Of a stretch of DNA of 64,000 nucleotides, positions 1 to 13,200 are shown in pieces. Source of the stretch: Saposhnikovia divaricata (lineage: Eukaryota > Streptophyta > Magnoliopsida > Apiales > Apiaceae). Positions within the stretch are counted from its first letter, which is position 1, and each line of letters opens with the position of its first letter. The notes below the pieces were generated by a model, which was not told the DNA's origin, searched no databases, and worked only from the letters and a program-made list of their open reading frames with translations. Made by a program: the position numbers and the translations under genes. The DNA lies in assembly GCA_036435485.1 (NCBI GenBank), contig CM071599.1, forward strand, positions 3,100,803 through 3,164,802. Direction: 5' to 3'.

Positions 1-169
1 CAATATCCCATGTACTAACCCCTTTGAGAATTTTTCGAAAGCCGAGTTTCAATCATATCAGCTCCGATTCATGTCCGAACTGTGTCAAATAAAATTTCGT
101 TGAATTCCAATAAACCATAGGAACAAAATATGTAAAAATATCCACAAAATGGTCCGACTCGATTTTTAA

Positions 170-337
170 CAATATCCCGTGTACTAACCCCTTTGGGAAT
201 ATCCGAAAATCGAGTTTCGATTATATCAGCTCCGATTCATGTCCGAAATGCGTCAAATAAAATTTTGTTGAATCCCAATAACCCATAGGAACAAAATATG
301 TAAAAATGTCCATGAAATGGTCCGACCCGATTTTTAA
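170..337. repeat. Representative monomer type B (168 bp)
   Basis: Type B has TTTGGGAATATCCGAAAATC, GATTATATCAG, GAAATGCGTC, GAATCCCAATAACC and GTCCATGAAATGG. It is one base shorter than the other types, between TTTG and TCCG, so a standard 9-mer containing one B is 1520 and not 1521 bp. Left-domain B copies read GATTCATGTCC; those from 16714 onward read GATTCAGGTCC. Confidence 0.9.
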
Positions 338-1519
338 CAATATTTCGTGTACTAACCCCTTTGAAGATTATCCGAAAACTGATTTTCAATCATATCTGGT
401 CCGATTCAGGTTCGAACTACGTCAAATAAAATTTTGTTGAATTTTAATAACCCATAGGAACAAAATATATGAAAATATCCTCAAAATGGTCCGACTGGAT
501 TTTTAACAATATCCCATGTACTAACCCCTTTGAGAATTTTCCGAAAGCCGAGTTTCAATCATATCAGCTCCGATTCATGTCCTAACTGTGTCAAATAAAA
601 TTTTGTTGAATTCCAATAAACCATAGGAACAAAATATGTAAAAATATCCAGAAAATGGTTTGACTCGATTTTTAACAATATCCCGTGTACTAACCCCTTT
701 GAGTATTATCCGAAAACCGAGTTTCGATCATATCAGCTTCGATTCAAGTCCGAACTGCATCAAATAAAATTTGGTTGAATTCCAATAACCCATAAAAACA
801 AAATATGTAAAAATATCCACAAAATGGTCTAACTTGATTTTTAAAAATATCCCGTGTACTAACCCCTTTGAGAATCTTCCGAAAACCGAGTTTCGATCAT
901 ATCAGCTCCGATTCCGGTCCGAACTGCGTCAAATAAAATTTCGTTGAATCCCAATAACCCATAGGAACCAAATATATAAAAATATCCACAAAATGGTCCG
1001 ACTAAATTTTTAACAATATCCCATGTACTAGCCCCTTTGAGGTTTATCCAAAAACCGAGTTTCGATTATATCAGCTCCGATTCAGGTCCGAAATGCGTCA
1101 AATAAAATTTTGTTGAATCCCAATAACCCATAGGAATAAAATATGTAAAAATGTCCATGAAATGGTCCGACCCGATTTTTAACAATATTTCGTGTACTAA
1201 CCCCTTTGAGGATTATCCGAAAACCGATTTTCAATCATATCAGCTCCGATTCATGTCCGAACTGTGTCAAATAAAATTTCGTTGAATTCCAATAAACCAT
1301 AGGAACAAAATATGTAAAAATATCCACAAAATGGTCCGACTCGATTTTTAACAATATCCCGTGTACTAACCCCTTTGGGAATATCCGAAAATCGAGTTTC
1401 GATTATATCAGCTCCGATTCATGTCCGAAATGCGTCAAATAAAATTTTGTTGAATCCCAATAACCCATAGGAACAAAATATGTAAAAATGTCCATGAAAT
1501 GGTCCGACCCGATTTTTAA

Positions 1520-1688
1520 CAATATTTCGTGTACTAACCCCTTTGAGGATTATCCGAAAACCGATTTTCAATCATATCTGGTCCGATTCAGGTTCGAACT
1601 ACGTCAAATAAAATTTTGTTGAATTTTAATAACCCATAGGAACAAAATATATGAAAACATCCTCAAAATGGTCCGACTGGATTTTTAA
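1520..1688. repeat. Representative monomer type C
   Basis: Type C has CAATATTTCGTGTACTAACC, GAGGATTATCC, CCGATTTTCAATCATATCTG, GGTTCGAACTACGTC and GAATTTTAATAACC. It nearly always follows B and usually precedes A. It lacks the EcoRI site and contains the 8-bp palindrome GTTCGAAC. Left-domain copies mostly end ATATATGAAAATATCCTC; right-domain copies end ATATATAAAAATATCCTC. Confidence 0.9.
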
Positions 1689-2532
1689 CAATATCCCATG
1701 TACTAACCCCTTTGAGAATTTTTCGAAAGCCGAGTTTCAATCATATCAGCTCCGATTCATGTCCGAACTGTGTCAAATAAAATTTCGTTGAATTCCAATA
1801 AACCATAGGAACAAAATATGTAAAAATATCCACAAAATGGTCCGACTCGATTTTTAACAATATCCCGTGTACTAACCCCTTTGGGAATATCCGAAAATCG
1901 AGTTTCGATTATATCAGCTCCGATTCATGTCCGAAATGCGTCAAATAAAATTTTGTTGAATCCCAATAACCCATAGGAACAAAATATGTAAAAATGTCCA
2001 TGAAATGGTCCGACCCGATTTTTAACAATATTTCGTGTACTAACCCCTTTGAAGATTATCCGAAAACTGATTTTCAATCATATCTGGTCCGATTCAGGTT
2101 CGAACTACGTCAAATAAAATTTTGTTGAATTTTAATAACCCATAGGAACAAAATATATGAAAATATCCTCAAAATGGTCCGACTGGATTTTTAACAATAT
2201 CCCATGTACTAACCCCTTTGAGAATTTTCCGAAAGCCGAGTTTCAATCATATCAGCTCCGATTCATGTCCGAAATGCGTCAAATAAAATTTTGTTGAATC
2301 CCAATAACCCATAGGAACAAAATATGTAAAAATGTCCATGAAATGGTCCGACCCGATTTTTAACAATATTTCGTGTACTAACCCCTTTGAGGATTATCCG
2401 AAAACCGATTTTCAATCATATCTGGTCCGATTCAGGTTCGAACTACGTCAAATAAAATTTTGTTGAATTTTAATAACCCATAGGAACAAAATATATGAAA
2501 ATATCCTCAAAATGGTCCGAATGGATTTTTAA

Positions 2533-2701
2533 CAATATCCCATGTACTAACCCCTTTGAGAATTTTCCGAAAGCCGAGTTTCAATCATATCAGCTCCGAT
2601 TCATGTCCGAACTGTGTCAAATAAAATTTTGTTGAATTCCAATAAACCATAGGAACAAAATATGTAAAAATATCCAGAAAATGGTTTGACTCGATTTTTA
2701 A
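2533..2701. repeat. Representative monomer type A
   Basis: This 169-bp monomer is defined by CCCATGTACTAACC, GAAAGCCGAGTTTCAATC, GAACTGTGTC and CCAATAAACCATAGG. It carries an EcoRI site (GAATTC) and TTTCGTTGAATTCC. It usually follows a C monomer, and its 3' end is CTCGATTTTTAA. It occurs throughout the array and is more frequent in the left domain. Confidence 0.9.
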
Positions 2702-2870
2702 CAATATCCCGTGTACTAACCCCTTTGAGTATTATCCGAAAACCGAGTTTCGATCATATCAGCTTCGATTCAAGTCCGAACTGCATCAAATAAAATTTGG
2801 TTGAATTCCAATAACCCATAAAAACAAAATATGTAAAAATATCCACAAAATGGTCTAACTTGATTTTTAA
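2702..2870. repeat. Representative monomer type D
   Basis: Type D has TTTGAGTATTATCCG, CAGCTTCGATTCAAG, GAACTGCATC and AAATTTGGTTGAATTCC. Left-domain D has CATATCAGCTTCG, whereas most right-domain copies have CATAACAGCTTCG. It is normally followed by E. Confidence 0.88.
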
Positions 2871-3039
2871 AAATATCCCGTGTACTAACCCCTTTCAGAA
2901 TCTTCCGAAAACCGAGTTTCGATCATATCAGCTCCGATTCCGGTCCGAACTGCGTCAAATAAAATTTCGTTGAATCCCAATAACCCATAGGAACCAAATA
3001 TATAAAAATATCCACAAAATGGTCCGACTCAATTTTTAA
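2871..3039. repeat. Representative monomer type E
   Basis: Type E has GATTCCGGTCC or GATTCTGGTCC, GAACTGCGTC, TTTCGTTGAATCCC and the private AGGAACCAAATAT, ending CTCAATTTTTAA. This copy starts AAATAT instead of CAATAT. Right-domain copies read AACCAATAGGAACCAAAT. It is almost always followed by F. Confidence 0.88.
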
Positions 3040-3208
3040 CAATATCCCATGTACTAGCCCCTTTGAGGTTTATCCAAAAACCGAGTTTCGATTATATCAG
3101 CTCCGATTCAGGTCCGAAATGCGTCAAATAAAATTTTGTTGAATCCCAATAACCCATACGAATAAAATATGTAAAAATGTCCATGAAATGGTCCGACCCG
3201 ATTTTTAA
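3040..3208. repeat. Representative monomer type F1 (left-domain form)
   Basis: F is recognised by CCCATGTACTAGCCCC, TTTGAGGTTTATCC and AAAAACCGAG. The left-domain form F1 has a B-like 3' half (GAAATGCGTC, GAATCCC, GTCCATGAAATGG) plus the private AGGAATAAAATATG. It is therefore probably an ancient F/B recombinant that became fixed. It is followed by C or by a C/A chimera. Confidence 0.88.
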
Positions 3209-6200
3209 CAATATTTCGTGTACTAACCCCTTTGAGGATTATCCGAAAACCGATTTTCAATCATATCAGCTCCGATTCATGTCCGAACTGTGTCAAATAA
3301 AATTTCGTTGAATTCCAATAAACCATAGGAACAAAATATGTAAAAATATCCACAAAATGGTCCGACTCGATTTTTAACAATATCCCGTGTACTAACCCCT
3401 TTGGGAATATCCGAAAATCGAGTTTCGATTATATCAGCTCCGATTCATGTCCGAAATGCGTCAAATAAAATTTTGTTGAATCCCAATAACCCATAGGAAC
3501 AAAATATGTAAAAATGTCCATGAAATGGTCCGACCTGATTTTTAACAATATTTCGTGTACTAACCCCTTTGAGGATTATCCGAAAACCGATTTTCAATCA
3601 TATCTGGTCCGATTCAGGTTCGAACTACGTCAAATAAAATTTTGTTGAATTTTAATAACCCATAGGAACAAAATATATAAAAATATCCTCAAAATGGTCC
3701 GACTGGATTTTTAACAATATCCCATGTACTAACCCCTTTGAGAATTTTCCGAAAGCCGAGTTTCAATCATATCAGCTCCGATTCATGTCCGAACTGTGTC
3801 AAATAAAATTTCGTTGAATTCCAATAAACCATAGGAACAAAATATGTAAAAATATCCACAAAATGGTCCGACTCGATTTTTAACAATATCCCGTGTACTT
3901 ACCCCTTTGGGAATATCCGAAAATCGAGTTTCGATTATATCAGCTCCGATTCATGTCCGAAATGCGTCAAATAAAATTTTATTGAATCCCAATAACCCAT
4001 AGGAACAAAATATGTAAAAATGTCCATGAAATGGTCCGACCCGATTTTTAACAATATTTCGTGTACTAACCCCTTTGAGGATTATCCGAAAACCGATTTT
4101 CAATCATATCTGGTCCGATTCAGGTTCGAACTACGTCAAATAAAATTTTGTTGAATTTTAATAACCCATAGGAACAAAATATATGAAAATATCCTCAAAA
4201 TGGTCCGACTGGATTTTTAACAATATCCCATGTACTAACCCCTTTGAGAATTTTCCGAAAGCCGAGTTTCAATCATATCAGCTCCGATTCATGTCCGAAC
4301 TGTGTCAAATAAAATTTCGTTGAATTCCAATAAACCATAGGAACAAAATATGTAAAAATATCCAGAAAATGGTCCGACTCAATTTTTAACAATATCCCAT
4401 GTACTAGCCCCTTTGAGGTTTATCCAAAAACCGAGTTTTGATTATATCAGCTCCGATTCAGGTCCGAAATGCGTCAAATAAAATTTTGTTGAATCCCAAT
4501 AACCCATAGGAATAAAATATGTAAAAATGTCCATGAAATGGTCCGACCCGATTTTTAACAATATTTCCTGTACTAACCCCTTTGAGGATTATCCGAAAAC
4601 CGATTTTCAATCATATCAGCTCCGATTCATGTCCGAACTGTGTCAAATAAAATTTCGTTGAATTCCAATAAACCATTGGAACAAAATATGTAAAAATATC
4701 CACAAAATGGTCCGACTCGATTTTTAACAATATCCCGTGTACTAACCCCTTTGGGAATATCCGAAAATCGAGTTTCGATTATATCAGCTCCGATTCATGT
4801 CCGAAATGCGTCAAATAAAATTTTGTTGAATCCCAATAACCCATAGGAACAAAATATGTAAAAATGTCCATGAAATGGTCCGACCCGATTTTTAACAATA
4901 TTTCGTGTACTAACCCCTTTGAGGATTATCCGAAAACCGATTTTCAATCATATCTGGTCCGATTCAGGTTCGAACTACGTCAAATAAAATTTTGTTGAAT
5001 TTTAATAACCCATAGGAACAAAATATATGAAAACATCCTCAAAATGGTCCGACTGGATTTTTAACAATATCCCATGTACTAACCCCTTTGAGAATTTTTC
5101 GAAAGCCGAGTTTCAATCATATCAGCTCCGATTCATGTCCGAACTGTGTCAAATAAAATTTCGTTGAATTCCAATAAACCATAGGAACAAAATATGTAAA
5201 AATATCCACAAAATGGTCCGACTCGATTTTTAACAATATCCCGTGTACTAACCCCTTTGGGAATATCCGAAAATCGAGTTTCGATTATATCAGCTCCGAT
5301 TCATGTCCGAAATGCGTCAAATAAAATTTTGTTGAATCCCAATAACCCATAGGAACAAAATATGTAAAAATGTCCATGAAATGGTCCGACCCGATTTTTA
5401 ACAATATTTCGTGTACTAACCCCTTTGAGGATTATCCGAAAACCGATTTTCAATCATATCTGGTCCGATTCAGGTTCGAACTACGTCAAATAAAATTTTG
5501 TTGAATTTTAATAACCCATAGGAACAAAATATATGAAAATATCCTCAAAATGGTCCGACTGGAATTTTAACAATATCCCATGTACTAACCCCTTTGAGAA
5601 TTTTCCGAAAGCCGAGTTTCAATCATATCAGCTCCGATTCATGTTCGAACTGTGTCAAATAAAATTTCGTTGAATTCCAATAAACCATAGGAACAAAATA
5701 TGTAAAAATATCCAGAAAATGGTCCGACTCAATTTTTAACAATATCCCATGTACTAGCCCCTTTGAGGTTTATCCAAAAACCGAGTTTTGATTATATCAG
5801 CTCCGATTCAGGTCCGAAATGCGTCAAATAAAATTTTGTTGAATCCCAATAACCCATAGGAATAAAATATGTAAAAATGTCCATGAAATGGTCCGACCCG
5901 ATTTTTAACAATATTTCGTGTACTAACCCCTTTGAGGATTATCCGAAAACCGATTTTCAATCATATCAGCTCCGATTCATGTCCGAACTGTGTCAAATAA
6001 AATTTCGTTGAATTCCAATAAACCATAGGAACAAAATATGTAAAAATATCCAGAAAATGGTCCGACTCGATTTTTAACAATATCCCGTGTACTAACCCCT
6101 TTGGGAATATCCGAAAATCGAGTTTCGATTATATCAGCTCCGATTCATGTCCGAAATGCGTCAAATAAAATTTTGTTGAATCCCAATAACCTATAGGAAC

Positions 6201-7089
6201 AAAATATGTAAAAATGTCCATGAAATGGTCCGACCCGATTTTTAACAATATTTCGTGTACTAACCCCTTTGAGGATTATCCGAAAACCGATTTTCAATCA
6301 TATCTGGTCCGATTCAGGTTCGAACTACGTCAAATAAAATTTTGTTGAATTTTAATAACCCATAGGAACAAAATATATGAAAACATCCTCAAAATGGTCC
6401 GACTGGATTTTTAACAATATCCCATGTACTAACCCCTTTGAGAATTTTTCGAAAGCCGAGTTTCAATCATATCAGCTCCGATTCATGTCCGAACTGTGTC
6501 AAATAAAATTTCGTTGAATTCCAATAAACCATAGGAACAAAATATGTAAAAATATCCACAAAATGGTCCGACTCGATTTTTAACAATATCCCGTGTACTA
6601 ACCCCTTTGGGAATATCCGAAAATCGAGTTTCGATTATATCAGCTCCGATTCATGTCCGAAATGCGTCAAATAAAATTTTGTTGAATCCCAATAACCCAT
6701 AGGAACAAAATATGTAAAAATGTCCATGAAATGGTCCGACCCGATTTTTAACAATATTTCGTGTACTAACCCCTTTGAGGATTATCCGAAAACCGATTTT
6801 CAATCATATCACGTCCGATTCATGTTCGAACTACGTCAAATAAAATTTTGTTGAATTTTAATAACCCATAGGAACAAAATATATGAAAATATCCTCAAAA
6901 TGGTCCGACTGGATTTTTAACAATATCCCATGTACTAACCCCTTTGAGAATTTTCCGAAAGCCGAGTTTCAATCATATCAGCTCCGATTCATGTCCGAAC
7001 TATGTCAAATAAAATTTTGTTGAATTCCAATAAACCATAGGAACAAAATATGTAAAAATATCCAGAAAATGGTTTGACTCGATTTTTAA
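3040..7089. repeat. Three consecutive 1350-bp 8-mer HOR units (F1, C/A, B, C, A, B, C, A)
   Basis: Units are 3040-4389, 4390-5739 and 5740-7089. Each contains a C/A chimera in slot 2 (TTTCGTG start and CCGATTTTC, then A-type CAGCTCCGATTCATG). Units 2 and 3 share GAGTTTTGATT in F1, and all three have TTTTTCG-type or TTTTCCG-type A monomers in matching slots. The same 8-mer also occurs at 1014-2363 (with A/B in place of the last A) and at 7428-8777. A D-E pair of 338 bp precedes the copies at 1014, 3040 and 7428. Confidence 0.85.
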
Positions 7090-8777
7090 CAATATCCCGT
7101 GTACTAACCCCTTTGAGTATTATCCGAAAACCGAGTTTCGATCATATCAGCTTCGATTCAAGTCCGAACTGCATCAAATAAAATTTGGTTGAATTCCAAT
7201 AACCCATAAAAACAAAATATGTAAAAATATCCACAAAATGGTCTAACTTGATTTTTAAAAATATCCCGTGTACTAACCCCTTTGAGAATCTTCCGAAAAC
7301 CGAGTTTCGATCATATCAGCTCCGATTCCGGTCCGAACTGCGTCGAATAAAATTTCGTTGAATCCCAATAACCCATAGGAACCAAATATATAAAAATATC
7401 CACAAAATGGTCCGACTCAATTTTTAACAATATCCCATGTACTAGCCCCTTTGAGGTTTATCCAAAAACCGAGTTTCGATTATATCAGCTCCGATTCAGG
7501 TCCGAAATGCGTCAAATAAAATTTTGTTGAATCCCAATAACCCATAGGAATAAAATATGTAAAAATGTCCATGAAATGGTCCGACCCGATTTTTAACAAT
7601 ATTTCGTGTACTAACCCCTTTGAGGATTATCCGAAAACCGATTTTCAATCATATCAGCTCCGATTCATGTCCGAACTGTGTCAAATAAAATTTCGTTGAA
7701 TTCCAATAAACCATAGGAACAAAATATGTAAAAATATCCACAAAATGGTCCGACTCGATTTTTAACAATATCCCGTGTACTAACCCCTTTGGGAATATCC
7801 AAAAGTCGAGTTTCGATTATATCAGCTCCGATTCATGTCCGAAATGCGTCAAATAAAATTTTGTTGAATCCCAATAACCCATAGGAACAAAATATGTAAA
7901 AATGTCCATGAAATGGTCCGACCCGATTTTTAACAATATTTCGTGTACTAACCCCTTTGAGGATTATCCGAAAACCGATTTTCAATCATATCTGGTCCGA
8001 TTCAGGTTCGAACTACGTCAAATAAAATTTTGTTGAATTTTAATAACCCATAGGAACAAAATATATGAAAATATCCTCAAAATGGTCCGACTGGATTTTT
8101 AACAATATCCCATGTACTAACCCCTTTGAGAATTTTCCGAAAGCCGAGTTTCAATCATATTAGCTCCGATTCATGTCCGAACTGTGTCAAATAAAATTTC
8201 GTTGAATTCCAATAAACCATAGGAACAAAATATGTAAAAATATCCACAAAATGGTCCGACTCGATTTTTAACAATATCCCGTGTACTAACCCCTTTGGGA
8301 ATATCCGAAAATCGAGTTTCGATTATATCAGCTCCGATTCATGTCCGAAATGCGTCAAATAAAATTTTGTTGAATCCCAATAACCCATAGGAACAAAATA
8401 TGTAAAAATGTCCATGAAATGGTCCGACCCAATTTTTAACAATATTTCGTGTACTAACCCCTTTGAGGATTATCCGAAAACCGATTTTCAATCATATCTG
8501 GTCCGATTCAGGTTCGAACTACGTCAAATAAAATTTTGTTGAATTTTAATAACCCATAGGAACAAAATATATGAAAATATCCTCAAAATGGTCCGACTGG
8601 ATTTTTAACAATATCCCATGTACTAACCCCTTTGAGAATTTTCCGAAAGCCGAGTTTCAATCATATCAGCTCCGATTCATGTCCGAACTGTGTCAAATAA
8701 AATTTCGTTGAATTCCAATAAACCATAGGAACAAAATATGTAAAAATATCCAGAAAATGGTCTGACTCGATTTTTAA
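7090..8777. repeat. D-E pair plus 8-mer unit (10 monomers)
   Basis: The order is D E (7090-7427), then F1 C/A B C A B C A (7428-8777). It matches 2702-4389 in monomer order and in several private bases, such as AAAAATATCCC at the start of E. Confidence 0.83.
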
Positions 8778-10297
8778 CAATATCCCGTGTACTAACCCCT
8801 TTGAGTATTATCCGAAAACCGAGTTTCGATCATATCAGCTTCGATTCAAGTCCGAACTGCATCAAATAAAATTTGGTTGAATTCCAATAACCCATAAAAA
8901 CAAAAGATGTAAAAATATCCACAAAATGGTATGACTTGATTTTTAACAATATCCCGTGTACTAACCCCTTTGAGAATTTTCCGAAAACCGAGTTTCGATC
9001 ATATCAGCTCCGATTCCGGTCCGAACTGCGTCAAATAAAATTTCGTTGAATCCCAATAACCCATAGGAACCAAATATATAAAAATATCCACAAAATGGTC
9101 CGACTCAATTTTTAACAATATCCCATGTACTAGCCCCTTTGAGGTTTATCCAAAAACCGAGTTTCGATTATATCAGCTCCGATTCAGGTCCGAAATGCGT
9201 CAAATAAAATTTTGTTGAATCCCAATAACCCATAGGAATAAAATATGTAAAAATGTCCACGAAATGGTCCGACCCGATTTTTAACAATATTTCGTGTACT
9301 AACCCCTTTGAGGATTATCCGAAAACCGATTTTCAATCATATCTGGTCCGATTCAGGTTCGAACTACGTCAAATAAAATTTTGTTGAATTTTAATAACCC
9401 ATAGGAACAAAATATATGAAAATATCCTCAAAATGGTCCGACTGGATTTTTAACAATATCCCATGTACTAACCCCTTTGAGAAATTTCCGAAAGCCAAGT
9501 TTCAATCATATCAGCTCCGATTCATGTCCGAACTGTGTCAAATAAAATTTCGTTGAATTCCAATAAACCATAGGAACAAAATATGTAAAAATATCCAGAA
9601 AATGGTCTGACTCGATTTTTAACAATATCCCGTGTACTAACCCCTTTGAGTATTATCCGAAAACCGAGTTTCGATCATATCAGCTTCGATTCAAGTCCGA
9701 ACTGCATCAAATAAAATTTGGTTGAATTCCAATAACCCATAAAAACAAAATATGTAAAAATATCCACAAAATGGTCTGACTTGATTTTTAACAATATCCC
9801 GTGTACTAACCCCTTTGAGAATTTTCCGAAAACCGAGTTTCGATCATATCAGCTCCGATTCCGGTCCGAACTGCGTCAAATAAAATTTCGTTGAATCCCA
9901 ATAACCCATAGGAACCAAATATATAAAAATATCCACAAAATGGTCCGACTCAATTTTTAACAATATCCCATGTACTAGCCCCTTTGAGGTTTATCCAAAA
10001 ACCGAGTTTCGATTATATCAGCTCCGATTCAGGTCCGAAATGCGTCAAATAAAATTTTGTTGAATCCAAATAACCATAGGAATAAAATATGTAAAAATGT
10101 CCATGAAATGGTCCGACCCGATTTTTAACAATATTTCGTGTACTAACCCCTCTGAGGATTATCCGAAAACCGATTTTCAATCATATCTGGTCCGATTCAG
10201 GTTCGAACTACGTCAAATAAAATTTTGTTGAATTTTAATAACCCATAGGAACAAAATATATGAAAATATCCTCAAAATGGTCCGACTGGATTTTTAA
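8778..10297. repeat. 5-mer HOR (D E F1 C A), about two units
   Basis: Unit one is 8778-9622 (845 bp, five monomers). Unit two is D E F1 C from 9623 to 10297, and its A slot (10298) opens the next block. Slot C is an ordinary C here and not the C/A chimera of earlier units. The F1 at 9961 is 168 bp because one C is missing in AATAACCATAGG. Confidence 0.83.
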
Positions 10298-13200
10298 CAA
10301 TATCCCATGTACTAACCCCTTTGAGAATTTTCCGAAAGCCGAGTTTCAATCATATCAGCTCCGATTCATGTCCGAACTGTGTCAAATAAAATTTCGTTGA
10401 ATTCCAATCAACCATAGGAACAAAATATGTAAAACTATCCACAAAATGGTCCGACTCGATTTTTAACAATATCCCGTGTACTAACCCCTTTGGGAATATC
10501 CGAAAATCGAGTTTCGATTATATCAGCTCCAATTCATGTCCGAAATGCGTCAAATAAAATTTTGTTGAATCCCAATAACCCATAGGAACAAAATATGTAA
10601 AAATGTCCATGAAATGGTCCGACCCGATTTTTAACAATATTTCGTGTACTAACCCCTTTGAGGATTATCCGAAAACCGATTTTCAATCATATCTGGTCCG
10701 ATTCAGGTTCGAACTACGTCAAATAAAATTTTGTTGAATTTTAATAACCCATAGGAACAAAATATATGAAAATATCCTCAAAATGGTCCGACTGGATTTT
10801 TAACAATATCCCATGTACTAACCCCTTTGAGAATTTTCCGAAAGCCGAGTTTCAATCATATCAGCTCCGATTCATGTTCGAACTGTGTCAAATAAAATTT
10901 CGTTGAATTCCAATAAACCATAGGAACAAAATATGTAAAAATATCCAGAAAATGGTCCGACTCAATTTTTAACAATATCCCATGTACTAGCCCCTTTGAG
11001 GTTTATCCAAAAACCGAGTTTCGATTATATCAGCTCCGATTCAGGTCCGAAATGCGTCAAATAAAATTTTGTTGAATCCCAATAACCCATAGGAATAAAA
11101 TATGTAAAAATGTCCATGAAATGGTCCGACCCGATTTTTAACAATATTTCGTGTACTAACCCCTTTGAGGATTATCCGAAAACCGATTTTCAATCATATC
11201 TGGTCCGATTCAGGTTCGAACTACGTCAAATAAAATTTTGTTGAATTTTAATAACCCATAGGAACAAAATATGTAAAAATATCCTCAAAATGGTCCGACT
11301 AGATTTTTAACAATATCCCATGTACTAACCCCTTTGAGAATTTTCCGAAAGCCGAGTTTCAATCATATCAGCTCAGATTCAAGTCCGAACTGTGTCAAAT
11401 AAAATTTCGTTGAATTCCAATAAACCATAGGAACAAAATATGTAAAAATATCCACAAAATGGTCCGACTCGATTTTTAACAATATCCCGTGTACTAACCC
11501 CTTTGGGAATATCCGAAAATCGAGTTTCAATTATATCAGCTCCGATTCATGTCCGAAATGCGTCAAATAAAATTTTGTTGAATCCCAATAACCCATAGGA
11601 ACAAAATATGTAAAAATGTCCATGAAATGGTCGGACCCGATTTTTAACAATATTTCGTGTACTAACCCCTTTGAGGATTATCCGAAAACCGATTTTCAAT
11701 CATATCTGGTCCGATTCAGGTTCGAACTACGTCAAATAAAATTTTGTTGAATTTTAATAACCCATAGGAACAAAATATATGAAAATATCCTCAAAATGGT
11801 CCGACTGGATTTTTAACAATATCCCATGTACTAACCCCTTTGAGAATTTTCCGAAAGCCGAGTTTCAATCATATCAGCTCCGATTCATGTCCGAACTGTG
11901 TCAAATAAAATTTCGTTGAATTCCAATAAACCATAGGAACAAAATATGTAAAAATATCCAGAAAATGGTCCGACTCAATTTTTAACAATATCCCATGTAC
12001 TAGCCCCTTTGAGGTTTATCCAAAAACCGAGTTTCGATTATATCAGCTCCGATTCAGGTCCGAAATGCGTCAAATATAATTTTGTTGAATCCCAATAACC
12101 CATAGGAATAAAATATGTAAAAATGTCCATGAAATGGTCCGACCCGATTTTTAACAATATTTCGTGTACTAACCCCTTTGAGGATTATCCGAAAACCGAT
12201 TTTCAATCATATCTGGTCCGATTCAGGTTCGAACTACGTCAAATAAAATTTTGTTGAATTTTAATAACCCATAGGAACAAAATATGTAAAAATATCCTCA
12301 AAATGGTCCGACTAGATTTTTAACAATATCCCATGTACTAACCCCTTTGAGAATTTTCCGAAAGCCGAGTTTCAATCATATCAGCTCCGATTCAAGTCCG
12401 AACTGTGTCAAATAAAATTTCGTTGAATTCCAATAAACCATAGGAACAAAATATGTAAAAATATCCACAAAATGGTCCGACTCGATTTTTAACAATATCC
12501 CGTGTACTAACCCCTTTGGGAATATCCGAAAATCGAGTTTCAATTATATCAGCTCCGATTCATGTCCGAAATGCGTCAAATAAAATTTTGTTGAATCCCA
12601 ATAACCCATAGGAACAAAATATGTAAAAATGTCCATGAAATGGTCGGACCCGATTTTTAACAATATTTCGTGTACTAACCCCTTTGAGGATTATCCGAAA
12701 ACCGATTTTCAATCATATCTGGTCCGATTCAGGTTCGAACTACGTCAAATAAAATTTTGTTGAATTTTAATAACCCATAGGAACAAAATATATGAAAATA
12801 TCCTCAAAATGGTCCGACTGGATTTTTAACAATATCCCATGTACTAACCCCTTTGAGAATTTTCCGAAAGCCGAGTTTCAATCATATCAGCTCCGATTCA
12901 TGTCCGAACTGTGTCAAATAAAATTTCGTTGAATTCCAATAAACCATAGGAACAAAATATGTAAAAATATCCAGAAAATGGTCCGACTCAATTTTTAACA
13001 ATATCCCATGTACTAGCCCCTTTGAGGTTTATCCAAAAACCGAGTTTCGATTATATCAGCTCCGATTCAGGTCCGAAATGCGTCAAATATAATTTTGTTG
13101 AATCCCAATAACCCATAGGAATAAAATATGTAAAAATGTCCATGAAATGGTCCGACCCGATTTTTAACAATATTTCGTGTACTAACCCCTTTGAGGATTA

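Larger units (their letters stand above)
1..2701. repeat. Left domain, first part: mixed units and one 12-mer (676-2701)
   Basis: The monomer order is A B C A (1-675), then D E F1 C/A B C A B C A/B C A (676-2701). The 12-mer is 2026 bp, and the next D starts exactly 2026 bp later. The A/B chimera at 2195 changes from A to B after GATTCATGTCCGA. No genes or non-satellite sequence are present. Confidence 0.85.
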